From positions 11,879-20,937 of the forward strand of contig DHWG01000097.1 of the NCBI GenBank assembly GCA_002413075.1: 9,059 nucleotides of DNA, in the 5' to 3' direction. This stretch comes from Desulfosporosinus sp. UBA5188 (GTDB lineage Bacteria > Bacillota > Desulfitobacteriia > Desulfitobacteriales > Desulfitobacteriaceae). The notes below the pieces were generated by a model. That model worked only from the letters and a program-made list of their open reading frames with translations, was not told the DNA's origin and did no database searches. The number at the start of each line of letters is the position of its first letter. The stretch's first letter is position 1. Position numbers and translations under genes: made by a program. Shown in pieces: positions 1 to 6,700 of this stretch.

Positions 1-159
1 GAACTAGTTAAGGGTCAATCGCGAATGGAAAAACTACAGAAAATCATGGCTAAAGACATGAAAGTAATCAAGGACTATCAGCATAAAGGGTTGGATATAG
101 ATATAAAAAAGCTACAGGTTAGAGTTGAAATAATTGAAACAATTTTGAAAATTAGTTAA
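1..159 (+). CDS. 3' end of an unrecognised coiled-coil protein (5' truncated by the window edge)
   Basis: Frame 1 is open from the first base to a TAA at 157-159, giving the last 52 residues of a protein whose start lies outside the window. The other two plus frames stop within the first ten bases. The fragment is lysine-rich and helical, with spaced Leu/Ile/Val that would suit a coiled coil, and ends in VEIIETILKIS. It weakly recalls the small coiled-coil hypothetical proteins common in Firmicutes, which have no known function, but I cannot name a family. It is AT-rich compared with the jet genes downstream and is separated from them by a stem-loop and a promoter, so it is probably not part of the operon. 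A short chance open frame cannot be excluded. Confidence 0.55.
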   Translation, partial: ELVKGQSRMEKLQKIMAKDMKVIKDYQHKGLDIDIKKLQVRVEIIETILKIS

Positions 160-181
160 CTGAAATAAGTTTTAGCACATA

Positions 182-237
182 AAGCAATAAGAAGAGAGTG
201 TAGCCTTTGATTAAGCCGCACTCTCTTCTTATTGCTT
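182..237 (+). terminator. Perfect 19-bp stem-loop, probable transcription terminator
   Basis: The arms 182-200 and 219-237 are exact reverse complements, separated by an 18-nt loop. The stem begins 22 nt after the stop codon at 159, where an intrinsic terminator of the upstream gene would sit. The right arm is T-rich and the next bases are CTTATTGTTG, but there is no clean run of Ts, so termination may be imperfect. The stem would also insulate the jet promoter from upstream read-through. The end of the right arm lies in a 10-bp tandem repeat (CTTCTTATTG twice, 225-244). Confidence 0.65.
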
Positions 238-244
238 CTTATTG
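225..244. repeat. Two-copy 10-bp tandem repeat at the terminator edge
   Basis: CTTCTTATTG occurs twice back to back (225-234 and 235-244). The first copy lies mostly inside the right arm of the stem-loop; the second starts in its last three bases and extends beyond it. It may be a small slippage duplication that replaced the usual T-tract. No function is implied. Confidence 0.7.
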
Positions 245-304
245 TTGAAACTTGGGTACTGTTTAGGAAAGGGGGAAGATGTTATCTTAATAGGTATGTA
301 TAAA

Positions 305-328
305 GCATATTTATTGTCAAAAATATGC
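305..328. promoter_or_regulatory. Candidate operator: inverted repeat centred on the -35 box
   Basis: GCATATTT (305-312) and AAATATGC (321-328) are perfect reverse complements with an 8-bp spacer. The spacer holds the whole -35 hexamer (314-319), and the centres of the dyad and the hexamer coincide. This geometry would suit a dimeric repressor that blocks RNA polymerase. No regulator gene is visible in the window, so the protein would act from elsewhere. The repeat is AT-rich and short, so chance is possible. Confidence 0.45.
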
Positions 329-342
329 CAAAAAGGTATAAT
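314..342 (+). promoter_or_regulatory. Sigma-A-type promoter of the jet operon
   Basis: The -35 box TTGTCA (314-319) matches the TTGACA consensus at five of six bases. The -10 box TATAAT (337-342) is perfect, and the spacer is exactly 17 bp. Transcription would start near 349, giving a leader of about 40 nt before the jetD start codon. It is the only convincing promoter I see before the four tightly spaced jet genes, so it probably drives the whole operon and may also supply read-through into the recD2-like gene. Confidence 0.8.
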
Positions 343-375
343 TAAGAAGAAAGAATATTTATAATCGTCACGAGC

Positions 376-384
376 AAGAGGAGA
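376..384 (+). promoter_or_regulatory. Strong ribosome binding site of jetD
   Basis: AAGAGGAGA contains a GGAG core ending 6 nt before the ATG at 390. This supports 390 as the true start of the first gene. Confidence 0.8.
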
Positions 385-389
385 TTTGT

Positions 390-1445
390 ATGAAACGACT
401 CGAACAAGTCTTGAAAAACGCCAAGAGAACGATTTCTGATCAGGAACTCCAACAGATTTTCCAGGAATCAGATTATGAGCGCTTTCACACGGAAGTAGAA
501 AAATTGGTAGACAGGGGTGTGCTTGTTCCAGTAAAGGCTGCCAAGAGAAACGGACGCATACCTCCTCTCTTTAATAAATATCGAATCATCAAACCGCCAG
601 ACGATTATACCGGTGATTTTGAGTCAATACGTCGACTGAATCCGGTATTAAACCTTTCTGGTTATTTGCAGAGACCTGAACATTATAAAAAGCACCTGAA
701 AGTGGTGGAAGGGATCAGCCAGTATTTATGGTTTAACAAAGATTTATTAACAAGGCCCATGTCACGTAAAGAACGATCATTTTCGGTGTGGGGCAGAGAA
801 AAGTTAATCGATGAGCAGAGCGCCTTAGTTAAGGACGTGCTGAAGTTTAATGGCCTAGACGAGGATTTCCTTCATTATTATGATACGCCTGAGCCCTTTT
901 TCGAATATTTGCATGACCGGGACAAGCAGATGACCGTTTTAGTGATCGAGAATAAAGACACTTGGTTTACGTTTAGAAAGCTGATGCAAGCTACGGGCAA
1001 AAATTGTATCGCAGGCACGGTCGTCAATGTGGTCTTATATGGGGAAGGGAATAAAATCACCAAGCGAGGGGCCTTGGAAGACTACAGCGCCACGATGTTG
1101 GGCGTACAAGGAGGCGCGTCGGGCACTGCTGGACAAGCGCCCCAATTTCTCTACTTTGGGGATCTCGACTGGGAGGGTATCCGTCTGTTTTTCCGTACCC
1201 GAGGAGCCAACCCAACCCTCGAGATAAAGCCCTTCTCCGCGCTGTACCAGCTCATGCTCGAGTTGGCTACAACGATCAAGTTGCCAAAATCATTGGATCA
1301 AAGAGGGGTCATTGCACCACTTCTCGAATTTCTAGCGTTATTGGGATTGCCGGAGGAGGAGCGCTTAGGTGCCATATTGACGGAGGGAAAGTACATACCC
1401 CAAGAGATTATTAATTATCAAGTGGCAGCAACAATCTTAAAATAA
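390..1445 (+). CDS. jetD: JetD-like Toprim nuclease subunit of a Wadjet system
   Basis: This 351-residue protein is the likely DNA-cleaving subunit. In Wadjet systems JetD is a topoisomerase VI A-like Toprim protein that cuts circular plasmid DNA after the SMC complex has extruded it. The N-terminal half (about 1-150) is a basic, helical, winged-helix-like region, as in the DUF3322-type arm of JetD proteins. The C-terminal half is DUF2220/Toprim-like. The candidate metal ligands are E187 in VIENKDTW and D258/D260 in FGDLDWEG. A C-terminal PQE (337-339) sits where JetD proteins carry a conserved Gln-Glu. A glycine/alanine-rich stretch (about 233-250) lies just before the DxD motif. The gene is slightly shorter than typical type I jetD and stands first in the operon instead of last. 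It has a strong ribosome binding site and no frameshift. The family call is from motifs and context. A topoisomerase VI A or Spo11-type role is unlikely because no B subunit is present. Confidence 0.85.
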   Translation: MKRLEQVLKNAKRTISDQELQQIFQESDYERFHTEVEKLVDRGVLVPVKAAKRNGRIPPLFNKYRIIKPPDDYTGDFESIRRLNPVLNLSGYLQRPEHYKKHLKVVEGISQYLWFNKDLLTRPMSRKERSFSVWGREKLIDEQSALVKDVLKFNGLDEDFLHYYDTPEPFFEYLHDRDKQMTVLVIENKDTWFTFRKLMQATGKNCIAGTVVNVVLYGEGNKITKRGALEDYSATMLGVQGGASGTAGQAPQFLYFGDLDWEGIRLFFRTRGANPTLEIKPFSALYQLMLELATTIKLPKSLDQRGVIAPLLEFLALLGLPEEERLGAILTEGKYIPQEIINYQVAATILK

Positions 1446-1450
1446 TTGAA

Positions 1451-1469
1451 GCGAGGGTTCGATGGAGTG
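1451..1469 (+). promoter_or_regulatory. Ribosome binding site that decides the jetA start
   Basis: GCGAGGG (1451-1457) lies 9 nt before an in-frame GTG at 1467. The alternative TTG at 1446, directly after the jetD stop codon, has no purine-rich site in front of it. GTG 1467 is therefore preferred. The site is weaker than those of jetD, jetB and jetC. Confidence 0.55.
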
Positions 1470-3077
1470 GCTACGACAAAACTTGAGTTTCTGGATGGTT
1501 TTGAACAGAGAATGCGGCTTGTTGCGGCGATTGACTCTATCATCAATCGGGGCAATCGAAAGATGGAATTTGAGAGATTGTTTGAGCCAGGTCAATTAGA
1601 TAACATTATCCTTTCTGTCCTAGTGTTTATCATGGAGAGGACGTTAACCGAGGACGAAGATTGTACCATGGAGAGCATTGCCAACTTTGTGAAACAGATC
1701 ATGCCTGACTATTCTTTGAACCTAACCCCGGAGGTCAACCGAAAGCTGACAGAATACATCATTAAGGACATTTTACAAAATGGCGGGGAAGCCAGATACT
1801 ACCCGGTCATGAAGTACGGATTAGGCATGGAACCACTTCGGATCCGACTCATTGATGACAAGCTGATCGATGATCAGCGCGGCTATGTTTTGAATTATCA
1901 ACTGACGGATCAAGGGTATGATTTACTGTTTCGAACGAAAGAAGTCGAGCAAGAAATCAGCTTTACCATTGAAGAGTTAAAACTGAGAGAACTGATTAAG
2001 CGCAAAAATTACAAGAAGGCGATCGGACAAAGTGCGAACCTTGTCCAGATGATTCGGCAAAAGAAGAACGACATCAGGCAGTTTGTCCAGAAAGTCCGAG
2101 AAAACATCTACGATGTGAACATTGAAGAATTTGAACGCTTGGTATCAAGTACCTATACCTTGCTCGAAGAAGAATACGGCATGATGAATGAGATTCGCGC
2201 TATGATCGTGCTTTCAGAAGACCGCTTAAAAGAAGAAGAAAATACTCGGGGCGCTTTAGATGAGCAGATGACAAAGGCACGCTCAGAGATTGCCGTGATC
2301 CGACGAAATATCAATCTAACGATTGGAGAGCAAAAAGAGCTGATTCTTGAACGTCTCAGTCTGTCACGAATCTATAAGGAAACCATTGCCGATTCCTTTG
2401 CGCTGACGAGGGCCCGCTATTATGACTTTGAACAAGTCATCTTGAAACCCTTAGAACAATGTGATGAACAAAAGGTTCCCTCTCTCTGGAAATTACTGAA
2501 TCCCATATTCATGCCTAATCCGGACCGCACGCTTAATTTACTCACCTTATTTGAACGGCAAGCCCGACTGAAGCAGGAAGAAGAGGGGACCCAGAGTATT
2601 GTCGTGGAAGAACTGGGTGAAGACCTAGAACTGCTCAGAATCAGCCAACTAAACGACCGTCATATCGAATTGATCCGAAGCCTTTTGGAGTTTGCCGACC
2701 GCGAACGGCAGTCCTTTCGCTTTGGCGAATTCTTTGAGGATCTTGAACAAAACCCAAACGTTTTGTACCAATTAACCGAGGATGATTTGATTTTTAAGAC
2801 GATGCTTAAGCTTTATGATCTCCAGGTGATTGATTTAAATAAATGGAAAACACAGCAAGAAAACGTCGTAGCGAATGCCACGGGAGAACTGGATGTCAGC
2901 TATTGTCTGTATCGTCTTGAATATTCGCAACCCGACTTATTTGGGATCAAAAAACTGGAGATCAGTAAGCCAGATGAACAATTGTTTGTTCGGGAACTAG
3001 AGACCCAGATCGGGGAAGCTAAGTTTAGCAGGCGTATCGCTATCAGCGATTTTAGAATTGAGGTGAGCTTTGAGTGA
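1467..3077 (+). CDS. jetA: JetA-like kleisin subunit of a Wadjet system
   Basis: This 536-residue protein (543 if TTG 1446 is used) is the probable kleisin, the MukF-like subunit that bridges the two SMC heads and binds the KITE partner. No catalytic motif is visible. Residues 1 to about 165 look globular and winged-helix-like. About 167-325 is highly charged and helical, as expected for a kleisin neck or coiled-coil segment. About 388-536 is a second globular part that could form the C-terminal winged helix that contacts the SMC cap. The identification rests mainly on position between jetD and jetB/jetC, length and fold pattern. It does not read like the DUF3375 family of type I JetA. I suspect the DUF5716-like JetA group, but this is recall and not a search. 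The stop codon overlaps the jetB start (GTGA), implying translational coupling and matched subunit amounts. Confidence 0.75.
   Translation: MATTKLEFLDGFEQRMRLVAAIDSIINRGNRKMEFERLFEPGQLDNIILSVLVFIMERTLTEDEDCTMESIANFVKQIMPDYSLNLTPEVNRKLTEYIIKDILQNGGEARYYPVMKYGLGMEPLRIRLIDDKLIDDQRGYVLNYQLTDQGYDLLFRTKEVEQEISFTIEELKLRELIKRKNYKKAIGQSANLVQMIRQKKNDIRQFVQKVRENIYDVNIEEFERLVSSTYTLLEEEYGMMNEIRAMIVLSEDRLKEEENTRGALDEQMTKARSEIAVIRRNINLTIGEQKELILERLSLSRIYKETIADSFALTRARYYDFEQVILKPLEQCDEQKVPSLWKLLNPIFMPNPDRTLNLLTLFERQARLKQEEEGTQSIVVEELGEDLELLRISQLNDRHIELIRSLLEFADRERQSFRFGEFFEDLEQNPNVLYQLTEDDLIFKTMLKLYDLQVIDLNKWKTQQENVVANATGELDVSYCLYRLEYSQPDLFGIKKLEISKPDEQLFVRELETQIGEAKFSRRIAISDFRIEVSFE
3060..3066 (+). promoter_or_regulatory. 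Ribosome binding site of jetB inside jetA
   Basis: GAGGTGA lies 7 nt before the GTG at 3074 and supports that start, which overlaps the jetA stop codon by 4 bp. Confidence 0.7.
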
Positions 3078-3775
3078 GCGATATTAAAACGGAGCTAAAG
3101 ATCTATCGAAAATTAGTCGAAAAGGGTCAGCTAGATCGAGACATCGAAGGTGATCTCTTCCTAGAATTTCGCAATGTGGAAGTCAGGGCGATCCTAACCG
3201 AATTTGAGGAAGAACTTGATTTTAAGACCATCGAAGTGGCCGGGACGCTCTATTTGCTTCCCAATATCGGGAACGGAGTGTTGGGCTTTACGACGAAAGA
3301 TATACGGGAGAGCGTTGCAACGGATGCTCGACTCGTGGATGCCTACTTGCTTAGCTATATTTCCATGTTCATTTTGTACTTGTTTTATGGCGGACGCAAT
3401 CGCAATCCGAAGCAGCGAGAGTTTTTGAGAATCAGCAAGTTAATTGAAGAACTGGATCGGCGCTTTACCAGGGCTTTGGCAGAGGGTGAGCAAGCTGAAG
3501 TGCTAGAGGAAACCTATGCCCTGAATTTTACGAAAATCGCAGAACTATGGGAAAGCAAACAGGACTACGAGGAACGAGGTCGCAAAACCAAAACAGGCAC
3601 GATCCTCAATACTTGTCGACTTTTAGAGCGAGAAAACTTGCTCAGACTCGTCGATGAAGATCGTGAACTTCGGCCTACTAGGAAACTCGATGACCTCATG
3701 CTGAATTATTACCTGGATGATCGTCGGGTCGACGAGATGAAACGGTTCTTCGAAGGAGTTGAGCTGGATGCCTAG
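3074..3775 (+). CDS. jetB: JetB-like KITE (MukE-like) subunit of a Wadjet system
   Basis: This 233-residue protein has the size of Wadjet JetB and MukE, the small tandem winged-helix (KITE) subunits that bind the kleisin and DNA below the SMC heads. It has an amphipathic N-terminus, then a hydrophobic helix with a conserved-looking SYISMFILYLFYGG (94-107) followed by NPKQREFL (111-118). A C-terminal winged-helix-like unit (about 172-226) holds the pattern GTILNTCRLLERENLLRLVDE. The hydrophobic helix is probably a core helix and not a membrane span. The central motif resembles what I recall of DUF6063 proteins more than DUF4194, the type I JetB family. The GTG start overlaps the jetA stop by 4 bp, and the 3' end overlaps jetC by 8 bp. 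Function is inferred from context and size. Confidence 0.75.
   Translation: MSDIKTELKIYRKLVEKGQLDRDIEGDLFLEFRNVEVRAILTEFEEELDFKTIEVAGTLYLLPNIGNGVLGFTTKDIRESVATDARLVDAYLLSYISMFILYLFYGGRNRNPKQREFLRISKLIEELDRRFTRALAEGEQAEVLEETYALNFTKIAELWESKQDYEERGRKTKTGTILNTCRLLERENLLRLVDEDRELRPTRKLDDLMLNYYLDDRRVDEMKRFFEGVELDA
3752..3758 (+). promoter_or_regulatory. Ribosome binding site that decides the jetC start
   Basis: GAAGGAG lies 9 nt before the ATG at 3768. An in-frame TTG at 3759 abuts the site and is too close to be used, so jetC should begin with MPRINRIRI. Confidence 0.75.
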
Positions 3776-6700
3776 AATCAACCGAATTCGGATTATTAAT
3801 TTTTCGTACAATAATGATTCACGACATATACAAGATGAAACGTTCAACTTTCACGGTGGAGAAAACGCCTTGCTCAGTTTAGCGAATGGCGGGGGAAAGA
3901 GCGTCCTGGTTCAGCTGTTATTTCAACCGATTGTTCCGGAGATTAGAATCCAAGGGCGCCGCATCAACGCTTTTTTTCGCAAGAAACGTTTACCAGCCTA
4001 TGTCTTGATTGAATGGAAGTTAGACGGAGCCGCTGGCTATCTGCTAACGGGTATCGGGATGGTGTCGGCAGACGTTTCTGGGGTTGAAGATGAGAAGAAC
4101 AGAGTGAAGTATTTTACCTTCACCTCCAAATATAACGGCGCTAACTTATTTGATATTGAAAATATTGAGCTGGTCAAACAAAGCGGCAATATTCTAGAGA
4201 TTAAGCATTTTAAAGAAGCTCGGGAGATGATGGCCGATAAGGAGAAGAAAGACCCTTATCTTTTTAGCTGCTTCTACGATGATGATGGAGAGCGCTACCG
4301 AAAACGTCTGGCTGAATTCGGGATCGCTCAAGATGAGTGGAGAAATATTATCGCCAAAATCAATGATAGTGAGGGCGGTTTAGACGAGATCTTCCAAAAG
4401 TATAAAAACTCCAGCCAATTGCTTAATGAGTGGATCATCAAGACGATTGAGAAAGTCATCTTTAAAGATCGTGCTGAAATTCACCGACTCGAAGAAATGT
4501 TGGCAGGTTTAGTGCGGGAAGTCATTGAGAACGAACGTTTTATCCTGGAAAAGCAAGTGCTTGACGAATTTCTCGGGGTTTATGGAGAACAGGTCGTGGC
4601 TTTAGAGGAACTGCTCAACCGCTTGGAAGAACAAAAACTCATTGGTAGTAAACTTGCGGCCTTAAACCGTTATTTAAACGCTGAAACCCTCGTGCTCCGT
4701 GACAACCACGAGCAAAATAAACAGGAATTAGTCACTATAAACCAAGAACAACAGCGGATTAACCTAGAGGAGCGCTCGTATACGTATTGGTTAAGAAGCG
4801 ACGAGCATACCTTGGCGGCTAGAAAACTAGCTGAGGCTGAAAAAAATAGTCAGGAAAACGAAGATAAGCTTCAAGCGACCCAGCGATCCGGAAAAATAAT
4901 GCAAGCCGCTGGGCTTAGTGAGGACATCCGAGGAAAACAGGCCGATCTTTCCGGGATCAGTGAAAGGCTGCACGCTGCGAGGTCCGAATATGATACGGAT
5001 CAGAGAATGCGTAATCTGGAGTATTCTCTTAGGAAATTATCTCAAGAGACCTTACAAAAGCTTCAGTCCGCTTTGTCACGCTTAAATGAAAAAGGAACGG
5101 ACCAGGGGAACTTGCGCGATCAAGTTAAACGTGACTCCGCGAATCTGGAGCGAGACTTAATCAATTATGCTGGAGACAAAGGCAGTCTACAGCAACAAAC
5201 GAAACAGTACGAAGCGCAGGAACGGGACGTTTTAGTCAAGCTTCAACTGAGCCTGAACCGGAACTTGCTGGGTGAACTCTCAGAAAAGGACCTTGAGAAG
5301 ACCCGACTAACACTTAAGAAGACCCAGGAAAAGTTACAGCTTGAAGTTCAAAGTCGAATCGAGGAAAGAAAGAGGCTTGAACAAGAACAACTGAAGGCAG
5401 ATCAAGCGCTCCAAGGGCATCAGGAAGCAAGGTCTAACGAAACCACGGTCCTCCACGGCTTAGTGAAAGAGATTGCTCACTATGAGCATCAGGAACAGGA
5501 AATTCAAGGGATTCTCCAAAAAATTGGGTTTGACGCTGAACTCCGCTTTGACAGGGAACGTCTCCAGACCTCCTTTAGCCAACGTCTCAAAAATCTCAAT
5601 CAAAGCCTCGAAGAAGCTGTGCGGATTCGTGACGATGCTACAGAGTCTCTTGCTTCGCTTAAAAACGGGAGACTGCATATCCCAGAAGAAATCATCTCTG
5701 TACTGGCCACTCAGGATCTTCAATATGACACCGGTGAAACCTATTTGCGCAACCAACCACTGGAAATTCGGCAAACTATGCTGGCCAATAATCCAGTCTT
5801 ACCCTATGCCCTGATTCTAGCGAGGGAGAATATTAAACGCCTAGCCCAGTCCATGAACCGTATGACCCTGCGACGTATTATTCCTATTATTGCTTATGAG
5901 GACTTAGGTGTCAGTTTAACAAGTCATGACAGATTGGTTCAGTCGGATACAGGAATATCTCTAGTATGTCTGTATGAGGGCAGGGTCTTTGACAATGCTA
6001 GCCTCATACAACTTGAAGAGGAACTAAAACAACATCAGACAAAAGCGCTGGAACAGTATCAACATTATTCGGAAGAACGCAATCAAGCCGTCGCTCAACA
6101 GGCTATCTGTGGGCGTTTTGTCTACAAGGATGATCACCGATATCTCTTAGGCAAAAAGTTAACTGCCAGTGAAACGCTACTTCAAACGATTTTGACGAGC
6201 ATAGAGCGCCTCAAAAAAGAAAAGGTGGACCTCCGCACTGCTCAGGAAGACCTTGAACAGACGATTCAAGACCTTAAGACTTCCCTGCAAAAAGCACAAT
6301 CGGCGGTTGAGCTATTTGAGGTTTGGATGGGACAAGAAAAAGACTACCAGACGTGTCGGAGAAAGTTAGCGGAAATCCGTGAAGCAATCATCGGTGCAGA
6401 GGGGAAAAAGTTAGAACTGGCCACAAGCTTGGATGCTTTGCAGGAAGAGCACAGAAAATTATCCTCAGAAATTGACCAAAACGAACGAGAGTCTAGGGAA
6501 CTTCGTAAAAAGTACACATTCTATCAGGAGGCACCGGAGGCTGAGCTCGTCGAGGGTACGCTCGAAGACTTGGAGGCGCGACTTAAAGCCTTGAAGGTAA
6601 CCTATAGCGGAGAAATCGAACAACTGGAAAAACGTAAAAATGAATTGTTGTCGGACTGTGAGAAAAAGGAAAAAGAGATGGCAAAACTAAGTCTTGAGGA

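Noticed and set aside
276..288. AAGAT-gtt-ATCTT mini palindrome
   Set aside because: Arms of only 5 bp in AT-rich DNA are expected by chance, and it overlaps no promoter element I can support.
279..290. A three-codon open frame (ATG to TAA) after a GGGGGA stretch, possible leader peptide
   Set aside because: It lies upstream of the convincing promoter at 314-342 and so would not be in the operon mRNA.
360..365. A second TATAAT close to the jetD start
   Set aside because: The position 17 bp upstream (337-342) is itself a -10 box and not a -35-like sequence, and the site would leave almost no leader before the ribosome binding site.
390..1445. Topoisomerase VI A subunit or Spo11-like protein
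   Set aside because: There is no topoisomerase VI B subunit nearby, and the GDLDWEG motif together with the SMC partners fits JetD better.
5460..5774. Antisense open frame of 104 codons inside jetC
   Set aside because: It lies entirely opposite a well-supported coding region, has no recognisable domain, and is explained by the composition of the sense frame.
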